40,979 nt of DNA, taken from Phycisphaeraceae bacterium (lineage in GTDB: Bacteria > Planctomycetota > Phycisphaerae > Phycisphaerales > UBA1924). Positions 8,339 to 16,602 of the stretch are shown piece after piece. Made by a program: the position numbers and the translations under genes. A model generated the notes under the pieces. The model ran no database searches. It saw nothing but the letters and a program-made list of their open reading frames with translations, and was not told where the DNA came from. The first letter of the stretch is position 1, and the number at the start of each line of letters is the position of its first letter. The stretch spans positions 1-40,979 of the forward strand of contig JAHBXG010000031.1 in assembly GCA_019636565.1 (NCBI GenBank). Reading direction: 5' to 3'.

Positions 8339-8851
8339 CTAAGACCTCGTGCGTGGCCTGACCAGGTTACGGAAATTCTTGCCGGACAGCCGGGCCACTT
8401 TCTCGATCGCGAATGAAGCCCGCCCTTCGAACACTTCCAGCCCGTCCTCGCGAAGCGCCCGCTCGCGATCGAAGGTCGCGGCGAACACCTCTTCGTAGTG
8501 CTTTCGATCGCCCGCCGGCGGCTGGTGAAACTCGGCCGGAGGATACATCCGCGGCACCGATTCGGCGACCACGATACGGACTTCGCCGCGTCGGGCCTTC
8601 CTCGCCGCCGGCTTGAGCTTTGCATCTCGGCCGTCCAGCTTCTCAGCGTGGGCTCGGTCGAATGGATCCAGCGTCTCTATGCAATTCGTCGGCGAGGCGC
8701 CGGTCAGATAGACCGCGGTGTTTCGATAGCTGAAGCACCTCTCGCCGGCAAGGTCTTTGGCAGCGCCGCGAGCGTGCAAATCCTCAGCGGGCATTCCGCC
8801 ATCGCCGCCCTTCGTGGGCGTGAACTTTGTTTTCTTCGGCTTCCTTGCCAT
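8339..8851 (-). CDS. Unknown basic element protein
   Basis: 170 residues when started at the ATG at 8851; upstream codons in the same frame are probably not coding because they run through the G-tract region. The N-terminus is highly basic (MARKPKKTKFTPTKGG), then a mixed-charge domain with FDRERALREDGLEVFEG near the end. It is first in a three-gene minus-strand set with an 11-nt gap to the HTH protein. No family recognised. Confidence 0.5.
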   Translation of the reverse strand: MARKPKKTKFTPTKGGDGGMPAEDLHARGAAKDLAGERCFSYRNTAVYLTGASPTNCIETLDPFDRAHAEKLDGRDAKLKPAARKARRGEVRIVVAESVPRMYPPAEFHQPPAGDRKHYEEVFAATFDRERALREDGLEVFEGRASFAIEKVARLSGKNFRNLVRPRTRS

Positions 8852-9341
8852 GCTGGGCAGAGATCCGGGCCTGGTGGTGATGACAATACAAACTTTCGCG
8901 GCGAGATTCGACAAATAAAACGACATCTTCGACCTGCGGCGAGTTCGAATCGAAATTCGGTACCTACCTAGGGGGGGGGAGGGGCGCACTGTTGCCGCGG
9001 CAAATTCAGCAGCCGGCGACTCGGAGACGGTGATTCGGAAGCGACCGATCGAGAAAACTCGCAAGCCCGATCGCCAGGACAGACTCATGCCGAGCATGGG
9101 CGCCGCCGCACCGAACACGCACGCCCCCCCCTCCCCCCCCAGGGTGGCATCGAAGCGAGATCAGACACGAAGCCCAGCTCGAGGCAGTTGCCTCCCCCCG
9201 TTCACATCTCCCCGTCCGTTGATACACTCGCCGCGGGTCGCCGGTCTGGTTGCAACAGGCCGGCTCGCGGGTGGCTGGCAGCTGTCGCTTCCTTGGTGAC
9301 GCGCTGCCGGCCCCCGGCCCATAAATCCAAGGAGCCTCGAC
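8852..9341. other. 490-bp divergent control region with G/C tracts, no gene seen
   Basis: This gap separates the minus-strand set from the rightward gene set. It holds a run of nine G, A, four G (8971-8984) and the reverse-oriented eight C, T, eight C (9124-9140), an inverted pair about 140 bp apart. A ribosome site AAGGAG (9329-9334) serves the downstream gene. No confident promoter was found. It is the natural place for divergent promoters, an origin or a packaging site. Confidence 0.5.
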
Positions 9342-10844
9342 ATGCCAGCAGTCCTACACCGTCCCGAAGGGAGCTACGCGCACCTCGCGAACGATGGCGC
9401 CGCGCGACTGAAGCTCGCGCCGCCCGCCTCCGAGCCCGAATCGCCTCCGCCGTTGCCTTGCCGACTCGATCGCATCCAGAGTCTCGCACCGCCCGGAGTA
9501 GTCGACGCAATGGACGCGAAGACGCTCGGTGCGTTCTACCGGCTCACTGTCTTTGCATGGGCCTCCAAGCCGCCGTGCACGCTTCCGAACGATCCAGAGC
9601 TCCTGGCGAAGATCGCTCGCATCTCGGATCCTGGCGAATGGGATTGCGTCTGGCAGATGCTGGGCCTGGTGTTTGCGCCGGACCGCTCATACGCACATCG
9701 CCTGGTGAACCCGACCGCCAGGCTCGTATTCGATCGGCGAGCTGCGAAGATGATCCAGCCGCGGGGCGCAGCTCCTGAGGCGCCGGCGTCATGCGATCGC
9801 CGGCCGCTCCTGATCGAGCCAGCCGGGCCCAGCGAGCCTCCGAGCTCATTCCGCCCGATGATCGAGCAATGGGCCGAGCATCTCACAATCCGAGGGAAGC
9901 GGCCGGCGTCGATCAAGTCGTTCGCGAGTAGCGTTGCGGCCATTGCCCGAGATCTCAGCTGGACTACAGCGGAATCGATCGACCCAATCGCGCTCGAGGC
10001 CTACCTGGCCGGGAAGAGAAGCCGCGGCGAGTGGAAGGGGACCACGTTCAATCGATCGCTCGCCGCGTTCCGGAACTTCTTCGCTTTTCTGCGGCGAAAG
10101 CATCTCCTGGCTTCCGACCCGCTCGAGGATATTTTCCGCGCCCCCGATGACGGCGATCCGGGCGCCAGGGCGGCAACGGTCGACGAAGCCAGAGCCCACA
10201 TCGCCGCGGCTTCGTTCCGAGCCGGCAAGCGACGATCGGCGAAGGATGGTAACCGACTACTGCAGACGCTCATGCTCTTCCAAGCCGGCCTCCGGGTGGG
10301 AGAATCGGCTCGCCTGGAATGGGGACGGCACATCGTTCTCGATGCTGAGATTCCCCACATCCGCTGGACGAAAGACATTCAGAAAAACCGCCGGCATACG
10401 GAAGTGGCGATCCACTCCGAGCTGGTTGCGTTGCTCCGCTCGCAGAAAGCCGCGATGAAAGCCTGGTCGCGAGAACAGCCAGAGGTTCTCATCAAGAACC
10501 CGCGCGAGGCCAACGCGATAACCGGCGTTCGGATCATCGACCCGGATGCCGCGGGCTCGGTTGTATTCCCATTCGTCATGACTCGATCGACGTTCCGGAA
10601 AGACAGCGACTGCGCGCAGATCGAGGCTTCCGACCGTCGCGAGCGAAGATACTCGCCCCACAGCGCTCGCAAGTACTTTCAGAACGAGCTCCGCGCCGCC
10701 GGCGTTCACGGGAAGCTGATCGATTACCTGATGCGCCACAGCGTCGATACCTGCGGCCGGTATGACGATCCATCGCTCAGAGAACAGGCCGAGGCGCTCA
10801 AGGTCCTTCCGAATCTACTGCTGCCGAGGCCGAGCCATGCGTAG
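9342..10844 (+). CDS. DUF1376-like domain fused to a tyrosine recombinase
   Basis: A 500-residue protein with two modules. Residues about 55-135 (LGAFYRLTVFAWASKPPCTL, then LPNDPELLAKIA and a late RL) match the layout of DUF1376, a domain of phage replication-type proteins. Residues about 170-490 are a Xer-like tyrosine recombinase: a SAM-like core-binding segment, then R318 in AGLRVGESARLEW, K344 or K348, H440-x-x-R443 in YSPHSARKYF, H466 in LMRHSVDTCGRY and the nucleophile Y474. The catalytic set is complete. ATG at 9342 has AAGGAG 7 nt upstream. It is the first gene of the rightward set. Likely roles are multimer resolution, a second site-specific event, or coupling of replication to recombination. 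Confidence 0.8.
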   Translation: MPAVLHRPEGSYAHLANDGAARLKLAPPASEPESPPPLPCRLDRIQSLAPPGVVDAMDAKTLGAFYRLTVFAWASKPPCTLPNDPELLAKIARISDPGEWDCVWQMLGLVFAPDRSYAHRLVNPTARLVFDRRAAKMIQPRGAAPEAPASCDRRPLLIEPAGPSEPPSSFRPMIEQWAEHLTIRGKRPASIKSFASSVAAIARDLSWTTAESIDPIALEAYLAGKRSRGEWKGTTFNRSLAAFRNFFAFLRRKHLLASDPLEDIFRAPDDGDPGARAATVDEARAHIAAASFRAGKRRSAKDGNRLLQTLMLFQAGLRVGESARLEWGRHIVLDAEIPHIRWTKDIQKNRRHTEVAIHSELVALLRSQKAAMKAWSREQPEVLIKNPREANAITGVRIIDPDAAGSVVFPFVMTRSTFRKDSDCAQIEASDRRERRYSPHSARKYFQNELRAAGVHGKLIDYLMRHSVDTCGRYDDPSLREQAEALKVLPNLLLPRPSHA

Positions 10845-11877
10845 GCCGAAGCTTCGACTTGCAGCCAAGTCTGGGCCGTCCGATCCATCTCTCGCACGGC
10901 GCGAAATCACCGAAGAACAGGTCAAAGCTTGGCGGAGCGAGATGATCCAGCAATCTAAAGGGGAGCAGGTTGATTGCGATGCACTACCGATGGCTTTTTA
11001 CCTGACTCGCATCGCAGTCGCTGAGGCTTGGAAGCTTTGCAGTTCGGCCAAATCGCCGTACTCTTTGGACCTATCGCCTCATCCTGCCGCCCCGGATCTG
11101 CTGTCGCTGTCGGAATGGGCTGCCAGAGCGTTTGTTCGGGTCGATGAATCGTTCGCGAGAGCGTTCGAAGCGTGGAATCTGTTGGAAGATTCCGATCGAC
11201 TGAAAGAGATCTACCGCATTGTGCCCGAGAGTTTCATTCTCGGACACCGAGCAGGGTTCTCGCACCGTGTCGCGATGCAGTTCGTCGGAGACGTGTGGTT
11301 CGGGTTTATCTGCGGGCTCTTTGATGACCTGCCATCGTGGGAATCAACCGATGTCGCCGACGCGGAGACCAGGAATCTGCTGGTCCAGTGTGGGCCCATA
11401 TGTCGGCTTTTGCGAATGGAGGATGCATTCATTGCGAGACGGATCAACCGTCGCGGCATCGAATCAATTCAGATCTTTACAAAGTCGACACCGACGGACA
11501 TCGACGTACAGCTTTTGGATGCATCGATGCTGAAGGCTCAGATTGCAGCTCGGGGCGAATGCCGCGTTTCCGCGGCGACCTCCCTTATACCTTTCACAGA
11601 GGCGGCGAAATCAATGCCGCGGGCGACCGAATCTGATCACTTCCGGCCGTCGTCATGGATCGAGTCCGCCACTAAGTCTTCGCAAACTTCGTACCCAAAG
11701 ATTTCTCAGGACGCGCTTTACGCGGCCAGGGAAAACGGCAGGCTCAAGAAAGACGCTGATTGGAGAGAGGCAGCGACAAAGAGCCGTTGTAAGTATCTCT
11801 ATCGCGTTGCGAGTCTTTGTCGAGAGTGGCCAGATCATGCGGATGAGCTGCGATCCAAACTTGGTCGCGAGTTGTGA
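10837..11877 (+). CDS. Unknown 346-aa element protein (possible cargo)
   Basis: It starts at ATG 10837, overlapping the recombinase stop by 8 nt (ATGCGTAG). Soluble, mixed alpha-rich, with no recognised motif. The C-terminal part (ISQDALYAARENGRLKKDAD, then WREAATKSRCKYLYRVASL) is basic and could bind nucleic acid. By eye its codon choice looks less GC-biased than its neighbours, as expected for recently gained cargo. Its position directly after the recombinase and before the replication genes suggests an accessory or defence role, but nothing in the sequence proves it. Confidence 0.6.
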   Translation: MRRPKLRLAAKSGPSDPSLARREITEEQVKAWRSEMIQQSKGEQVDCDALPMAFYLTRIAVAEAWKLCSSAKSPYSLDLSPHPAAPDLLSLSEWAARAFVRVDESFARAFEAWNLLEDSDRLKEIYRIVPESFILGHRAGFSHRVAMQFVGDVWFGFICGLFDDLPSWESTDVADAETRNLLVQCGPICRLLRMEDAFIARRINRRGIESIQIFTKSTPTDIDVQLLDASMLKAQIAARGECRVSAATSLIPFTEAAKSMPRATESDHFRPSSWIESATKSSQTSYPKISQDALYAARENGRLKKDADWREAATKSRCKYLYRVASLCREWPDHADELRSKLGREL

Positions 11878-11917
11878 AGATCTACAGCCGCTGAAGCGGC
11901 TTCTGCCTCAAACCATG

Positions 11918-11969
11918 CCCGTCCACACCCGGCTTACGCCCGTCCACACCCGGCTTACGCCCGTCCACA
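11918..11969. repeat. 21-bp tandem repeats, about 2.5 copies
   Basis: CCCGTCCACACCCGGCTTAC plus G is repeated exactly at 11918-11938 and 11939-11959; a third partial copy (CCCGTCCACA) is at 11960-11969. The 21-bp period equals two helical turns. It lies about 95 bp upstream of the AlpA-like gene, so it could be an iteron-like or operator array. Confidence 0.85.
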
Positions 11970-12064
11970 GGCAAAATCGAACGCTATCGCATTGACGCGA
12001 CATGAATCGCCCGCCATTCTCTGCCCCGTTGTCCGAACACGACCAACGGAAACGGAGATACTCA

Positions 12065-12301
12065 ATGGCCGACAAGGAAACACGCCCGCCCGCCGATCGA
12101 ATGTCAGACTTGGATGAGCTCGCAGAGGCCGCCCAAGTGAGCCGCCGAACACTCGAAAGGCTCGTCGCCGCCGGCCGCATCCACGCGATCCGGGTAGGGC
12201 GCCTGGTGCGGATCAGTCCTGCCGAGAGAGCTCGCTTCATCGCCGAAGGCGCTTTGCCTCAGGGCGCCGGCGACCCAATGTCCGCCGCGGCCCGCGGTTG
12301 A
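12065..12301 (+). CDS. AlpA/excisionase-like helix-turn-helix protein
   Basis: 78 residues. The MerR-like HTH_17 signature is clear: LDELAEAAQVSRRTLERLVA, then GRIHAIRVGRLVRISPAE, the typical HTH followed by a wing. Proteins of this class act as excisionases or regulators of integrase and replication genes. ATG at 12065 with GGAG about 8 nt upstream is preferred over an earlier in-frame ATG at 12002. It follows the 21-bp tandem repeats, which are possible binding sites. Confidence 0.8.
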   Translation: MADKETRPPADRMSDLDELAEAAQVSRRTLERLVAAGRIHAIRVGRLVRISPAERARFIAEGALPQGAGDPMSAAARG

Positions 12302-12419
12302 TCTCCAATCGAAAGCCGCGTGAGTGGTCTGCAGACCGGTCTCGCCCCGCGGCACCAGCTCATTTCCGAATCACGTCTCAAACCGCGGCCAATTCGGCCG
12401 CACAACCCAGGAGATTCGC

Positions 12420-12611
12420 ATGGACGCCCCTATCTCTTCCGCCATTCGCAACGCCGCACTCGCCGCCAAGACCTACGAAGAAGCAATCGACAACGTGCAG
12501 CGTGCGGATCCCAGCCTCCACCGAGGGCAAGCAACAGGGCTGGTCAACCGTGAGCGCCCGGACCTTCGGGAAGCCTGGTGCCGTCGCAAGGCAGCAGCGC
12601 AAACGCGATAG
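12420..12611 (+). CDS. Small unknown protein (63 aa)
   Basis: It starts at ATG 12420 with a strong AGGAG 6 nt upstream. The sequence is helical and basic at the C-terminus (REAWCRRKAAAQTR). No family recognised. Support comes from the ribosome site and its place in a same-strand series of small genes. Confidence 0.5.
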   Translation: MDAPISSAIRNAALAAKTYEEAIDNVQRADPSLHRGQATGLVNRERPDLREAWCRRKAAAQTR

Positions 12612-12673
12612 CGCACGGCTTCCACAAACAACACAAGTAGGCGACGCCGAGCGCCGCAATCACAGGATGAGCC

Positions 12674-12886
12674 ATGGAACACTTGATCGAAGATCCGCCC
12701 ATCGGCGGATTCACGCCGGCACTTCGGTTGCTTCCGGCCTCTGCCATCTCCGCCGCCGCCGACGAAGCCCGCCGGCGCTTCGGTTTCCCCGATGGCCGAG
12801 TCCAAGCACTACGGGCCGAGCTCGCCAGGAGATCGCAACTCGCTGTCCGCGATCCTGGTCAACGCGCGGAGGTTTCTTCGGCATGA
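12674..12886 (+). CDS. Small unknown protein (70 aa)
   Basis: ATG at 12674 with AGGA 6 nt upstream. The N-terminus is proline-containing, followed by a helical stretch (DEARRRFGFPDGRVQALRAE). The stop overlaps the ATG of a possible 28-codon frame (ATGA). Not recognised. Confidence 0.45.
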   Translation: MEHLIEDPPIGGFTPALRLLPASAISAAADEARRRFGFPDGRVQALRAELARRSQLAVRDPGQRAEVSSA

Positions 12887-12969
12887 TGGCGAGTCAAGAC
12901 TCAGCATCGAGCTCGACTCCTTCGGCATGCTTCCGCGAAGGTGAGGCGGGGCGGACCATTGTGACTTGA
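12883..12969 (+). CDS. Possible 28-aa leader-like small ORF
   Basis: ATG at 12883 overlaps the preceding stop (ATGA) and has a strong GGAGGT 9 nt upstream; it ends at 12969, shortly before the replication-like gene. The ribosome site is its only real support; it may instead act as a coupling or leader frame. Confidence 0.25.
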   Translation: MMASQDSASSSTPSACFREGEAGRTIVT

Positions 12970-12987
12970 GCAACTGGAGGCTTCGAG

Positions 12988-13911
12988 ATGACTTGGATTG
13001 TGAAAGACTGGGACAGCGTATTCGAGGATCGGGTTTCTCGCCAGATCCAGAACGTGCGTTATGCCCGTCTCCCGCTCGAGAGAGAGTCCGAAGCCTTCAT
13101 GGACCTCATGCAGACCGCGAAGGGCAGAGAGGCTTACGGAGCGTTCTGTGCCCTGCTCCGAGTCGCGGCTCGATGCAAGGTCCGCGGCCGCATGGAAGAC
13201 GACAGGGGGCCGCTCACGCTTGAACGCCTTGCCGCTCGAACCCACATACCGGCGAAGTCACTCAAAGCGTCAATCGAGATCCTCACAAGCAAGGAAGTGG
13301 GCTGGTTGGTCGAAGACACCGGGAGCACTTCCGGTCTGCGCGCAGGCGCAGACGGGAGGTGCAGCAGAACTGCGCATGAGCGCAGGCCAGGGCCGCACCA
13401 AGAAATAAACCTTGGCGCAGACAGCGCGCAGTTCCGGATCGGGAATGAAGAGAATGAAAGAAAAAAGCAGCAGCAGTCCATCCCCGAGCCGAATCCCGAA
13501 GCCCCCGCGTTGCCCGATGCCCGCGAAACTGCTGCGGCTGAGGTTCATTCTTGCTTGAAAAACGCGGGAATCGGAGAGCCTGAACTCGGCAGGCTGTCCC
13601 GCAGTGGAATCACGATCGACTCGGCCGAGGCAACGATCCGGACGTGGAGAGCGACCGGGAAAGGGGTCGGCGTGCTCGTGCTCGATCTGCGCGCCGAAGC
13701 CGAGCGATGCGCAATCGCCGCGAACGAAGCCGCCGCCCTCCAGGCGTTTCGTCAACTGGCGCCGGAGCGTCAAGCAAGCCTCTGCGATCAGTTTCGGCGA
13801 GTGCAAGGGCCTGGCTGGGCGCACGTTCAGGATGCGCATATCGCTCGCGGTCCGAAGCGATTCTGCCTCTGGCTGCTCAACCGTCAACCCGCGGAGCTGA
13901 TCGCATCATGA
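12988..13911 (+). CDS. Replisome-organizer-like protein with N-terminal winged helix
   Basis: 307 residues. Residues about 45-110 (GAFCALLRVAARCKVRG, LTLERLAARTHIPAKSLKAS, IEILTSKEVGWL) read as a winged helix of the kind at the N-terminus of phage replisome organizers. A low-complexity linker with lysine and glutamine runs follows (KKQQQSIPEPNPEAPALP), then a helical C-terminal domain. Such proteins bind the origin and load the host helicase. ATG at 12988 has GGAGG 8 nt upstream. The stop overlaps the next start (ATGA). The role is inferred from fold pattern and position, without a clear family match. Confidence 0.5.
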   Translation: MTWIVKDWDSVFEDRVSRQIQNVRYARLPLERESEAFMDLMQTAKGREAYGAFCALLRVAARCKVRGRMEDDRGPLTLERLAARTHIPAKSLKASIEILTSKEVGWLVEDTGSTSGLRAGADGRCSRTAHERRPGPHQEINLGADSAQFRIGNEENERKKQQQSIPEPNPEAPALPDARETAAAEVHSCLKNAGIGEPELGRLSRSGITIDSAEATIRTWRATGKGVGVLVLDLRAEAERCAIAANEAAALQAFRQLAPERQASLCDQFRRVQGPGWAHVQDAHIARGPKRFCLWLLNRQPAELIAS

Positions 13912-14162
13912 GCCTTGCCACCCTGCAGCAGCGCCGAACGACCGCGATTGCATCGCACCGAAAAACGGTTGCCAAGCTCGTGCGCATCGCGGGAGCACTC
14001 CGCACCGCGCTGCGGAGAGAGCGATCGACAGGCGCCCTTCGCCGCTTGGACCGTTCCGCCGGCAAGCTACTCATCGCGGAGGCGAGACAGGCTGCCGAGA
14101 TCTCGAAGATCGATCTCGCGATTGCGCTGCGTCGATGGGGCACAGACAGGAGCGACCGATGA
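13908..14162 (+). CDS. Small basic helical protein (84 aa)
   Basis: It overlaps the stops and starts of both neighbours (ATGA at each end), a strong operon signature. The protein is arginine- and alanine-rich, helical and basic (LRTALRRERSTGALRRLDRS). No family recognised. Nucleic-acid binding or an accessory role to the preceding replication-like protein is possible. Confidence 0.55.
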   Translation: MSLATLQQRRTTAIASHRKTVAKLVRIAGALRTALRRERSTGALRRLDRSAGKLLIAEARQAAEISKIDLAIALRRWGTDRSDR

Positions 14163-14860
14163 GCGACGAGTATTGCTTGGAACTTCCAGGGCATCCATCG
14201 ATCGACTTCCGCCCCGAGCTTCAACTGCTCGAGCAAGGCGATCCGATTCAGGTGGGCCTAGCCGTCCGACACGTCTTTTATTCGGCGTTTCTCGAAGATC
14301 CCTCGCCGGAGTCGATTCTCCCATTCATCGATGCGGTACGGCGAGTCCAAGGTCGCCTCGCCGAACTCGCCGAACTCGCGAAGCGCGTTGCAGCTCTGGC
14401 CTCAGAGGCCGCGCCGGCGAACCCGGTTGCGCAACTTGACGAGATGCAGTCGCGTCTCGAGGACTGCATGGAAATGGTCGGCGTCAAGGCCGGCGAATTT
14501 CAGCAGGCTCGAGACGCCGCGCAACACGCCGACCAGGAAGCATCGGAAGCCGAACGGGCCGCCAAGGCAACTGGGGATCCGGCAGCGATCGAAGCCGCCC
14601 GGATCCTTCGCAATCACGCGCTTCGGAAGCTCGCCGCCGCGGACCAGCTGCACGGCCGCGTCCGCGAACTGGATCAACGCGCCATGGTCCAGGCCGCCCC
14701 GATTCAATCTGGGTTCCTGGATCTCATTCGCAAAGGTTCCGAGCACCGAATCCGCATGGGGCACTTTGCGCAAACAGAGCTGCTCAATGCCAACGTCCGC
14801 ATCTGCCTCAATCGTCTCGCTGTCCGCGATCTCGAAACACCTTCAACCCCAGGAGTTTGA
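14159..14860 (+). CDS. Coiled-coil protein of unknown function
   Basis: 233 residues. ATG at 14159 overlaps the previous stop, with AGGAG 5-7 nt upstream. A short N-terminal domain (LPGHPSIDFRPELQLLEQGD) is followed by a long alanine- and glutamate-rich helix (about residues 60-190) predicted to form a coiled coil. No membrane segment. Unknown function; it precedes a second coiled-coil protein. Confidence 0.6.
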   Translation: MSDEYCLELPGHPSIDFRPELQLLEQGDPIQVGLAVRHVFYSAFLEDPSPESILPFIDAVRRVQGRLAELAELAKRVAALASEAAPANPVAQLDEMQSRLEDCMEMVGVKAGEFQQARDAAQHADQEASEAERAAKATGDPAAIEAARILRNHALRKLAAADQLHGRVRELDQRAMVQAAPIQSGFLDLIRKGSEHRIRMGHFAQTELLNANVRICLNRLAVRDLETPSTPGV

Positions 14861-14862
14861 AC

Positions 14863-15723
14863 ATGTCCGCAACGAAGCAAAAGCCCATCAAGCGAATCGC
14901 ACCGGAACATGCCATCGGAAGCGCCGCCGCCGATCCCGCCAATCTCGCCGGGTCCGAGCCTCAGAGCAATGTCGGCAAGATCCCAACTGCGGCCGACTTT
15001 GCTCCGCTACTCAAGCGAATCGGACGAGCGTCGGTCGAAGACAGGGTGCTCGCGGCGAAGTGGCTCTATGACAAGAGCACTCCCGCCAACGATGTCGCGG
15101 TTTTGGTGGCCGGCGATCTGAAGAAGATCCGAGATCTCCTGGCGATAGTCCAAACCGAACTGGTTCGGCTTCAGACGTCGATCAAGGGAGCCAGCCCGGA
15201 TGACGCGAAGGCCGAGGCAGAGAAGCTCGAGCGGGAGAGCGAATCGAAAGACGGGTCGATTGCCGGCATGAAGGAGGCGATCGCTCGAGCGCGTGAAACG
15301 GCCGGCGAGGCCTCGCAGGCTGCCGAGGCCGCGAAACGCGAACTTGATACCACCGCCGCCGGCCTCGACCTTCAGACGGAAGAGTCCATCGAATCGCTTC
15401 AACGCAAGATCGACAAGCTCGAGTCCGAGGCTGCGCAACTCCGGGCAAAGGCCGCGAAGCACTCCGCCGCGCGACAAAAACACGATGACGCGGCGACTGT
15501 GCTCGAGAGAGCAAAGGCCTCCGTGGCTTCGTGCGAAAGCAGATACCTGCCGGAGATCGATCGGGCGGAGGCCGAGAAAGAATCGATGACCGAGCAAGCC
15601 AGGGCACTTCGGAAGCAGTTTGCGGATATTTGTCAAACGATCGATCGACACCACCAGATCAGCAGCCTGGTCGAGAGCACAAATCGGATGGTCTTCGATC
15701 TCACAACGCCGAAGCCTGGATGA
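14863..15723 (+). CDS. Long coiled-coil protein of unknown function
   Basis: 286 residues from ATG 14863, with AGGAG 7 nt upstream and a 2-nt gap from the previous gene. After a basic N-terminal tail (KQKPIKRIAPEH), about residues 85-270 are almost continuous charged heptads with many Ala, Glu and Lys. It resembles scaffold- or SMC-like coiled coils in composition but has no ATPase motifs. Possible scaffold or assembly factor; not recognised. Confidence 0.6.
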   Translation: MSATKQKPIKRIAPEHAIGSAAADPANLAGSEPQSNVGKIPTAADFAPLLKRIGRASVEDRVLAAKWLYDKSTPANDVAVLVAGDLKKIRDLLAIVQTELVRLQTSIKGASPDDAKAEAEKLERESESKDGSIAGMKEAIARARETAGEASQAAEAAKRELDTTAAGLDLQTEESIESLQRKIDKLESEAAQLRAKAAKHSAARQKHDDAATVLERAKASVASCESRYLPEIDRAEAEKESMTEQARALRKQFADICQTIDRHHQISSLVESTNRMVFDLTTPKPG

Positions 15724-16178
15724 GCAACCGGAATGATTCACGATCAAGCAAGCTCCGATTCCCCCGCGGCCGGCACGCCAAGATTGAGACTCCTGGCGTG
15801 CCGCGCTTCGGTTGGCACCTCTCGCCGGCGTCGTTCCGCGTACTTGCAGGCGCCGGCGAGGGTGATTTTCCGATGACCGGCATCTTCGTGCAATGCGGTC
15901 GGTTCTCCGATCTGATTCGAGTGGAAAGGCTGGTCCGAGATGTTCACGATCAAGATCGACAAATCGAGATGGGAAGCCCGGTACCGGCGGATCCTCAGCC
16001 GGAGGGTCTACGCGAGACGCGCGGCGGTGATCGAGGCGGCGAAACTCGTCGTGCGCCGGGCCTATGCGACAGCGCCGACCGACACCGGCCGATTCAAGAA
16101 GAATCTCGCCGAGGCGGCCAACGCCGCGGGCGTCGGCCCTTTGCCCGTGATCGCGACCAAGCGGAGTCGGTACGCTGA
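15720..16178 (+). CDS. Overlapping frame of uncertain status
   Basis: ATG at 15720 overlaps the previous stop (ATGA), and nothing else codes between 15724 and 15939. The N-terminal 70 residues look protein-like (GVPRFGWHLSPASFRVLAGA). From 15940 on it runs out of frame over the next gene, where its composition becomes Arg/Gly-rich and shadow-like. Either a small gene with a long overlap, or the 5' part of a gene frame-shifted into the following one. Confidence 0.35.
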   Translation: MSNRNDSRSSKLRFPRGRHAKIETPGVPRFGWHLSPASFRVLAGAGEGDFPMTGIFVQCGRFSDLIRVERLVRDVHDQDRQIEMGSPVPADPQPEGLRETRGGDRGGETRRAPGLCDSADRHRPIQEESRRGGQRRGRRPFARDRDQAESVR

Positions 16179-16602
16179 GATCTACCTGAGCCGGTTGACC
16201 GAGTCAGTGGCCTACTGGAAATTCATGGATGATCGGTACCAACGCGAGAACCGGACACGAGAACCGTTCTATCGAAAGATTCTCCGGAAGAGGGCACGCG
16301 CCGAGCGCGAACTGGCTCGATTCGAACAGACAAACGACGCGATCGTCATCGGCGGTTTGCGTGGGTCGAAAGATCCGAGCGTCCGTTACAAGCTCTACCG
16401 AGGCAGCGGGAGGATCGTTCAGACCAGGAACACTACCGTCGTCCAGGTGCACAACACCGAGGCGCATGCGAGCTTCGTGGAGAGGCGATCCAAAGTGATG
16501 CGAAACGCGATCTCTGCTGTCAAGGCCGGCGGGGCCGGGATCGCGCGACTGACGAAGAAGAAGTATCTTGAGGTCCTGGGAGAGAAGCGAGGCGGCACCT
16601 GA
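15940..16602 (+). CDS. HK97-gp10-like (tail completion) protein, tentative
   Basis: 220 residues. The segment AAKLVVRRAYATAPTDTGRF resembles the HK97-gp10/minor tail signature in which a helix is followed by 'aP.dTG.l'; a basic helical region and a beta segment (NTTVVQVHNTEAHASFVERR) follow. Such proteins join the head-tail connector and tail. The stop is immediately before the integrase ATG (TGAATG). The ribosome site is weak, consistent with coupling to the overlapping upstream frame. Similarity is by eye only. Confidence 0.45.
   Translation: MFTIKIDKSRWEARYRRILSRRVYARRAAVIEAAKLVVRRAYATAPTDTGRFKKNLAEAANAAGVGPLPVIATKRSRYAEIYLSRLTESVAYWKFMDDRYQRENRTREPFYRKILRKRARAERELARFEQTNDAIVIGGLRGSKDPSVRYKLYRGSGRIVQTRNTTVVQVHNTEAHASFVERRSKVMRNAISAVKAGGAGIARLTKKKYLEVLGEKRGGT

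Noticed and set aside
8852..9118. N-terminal extension of the basic protein at 8339-8851
   Set aside because: It runs through the G-tract region with low-complexity translation and has no ribosome site; the ATG at 8851 is more natural.
9342..10844. Second element nested inside the first
   Set aside because: No second pair of direct repeats was seen around the second recombinase.
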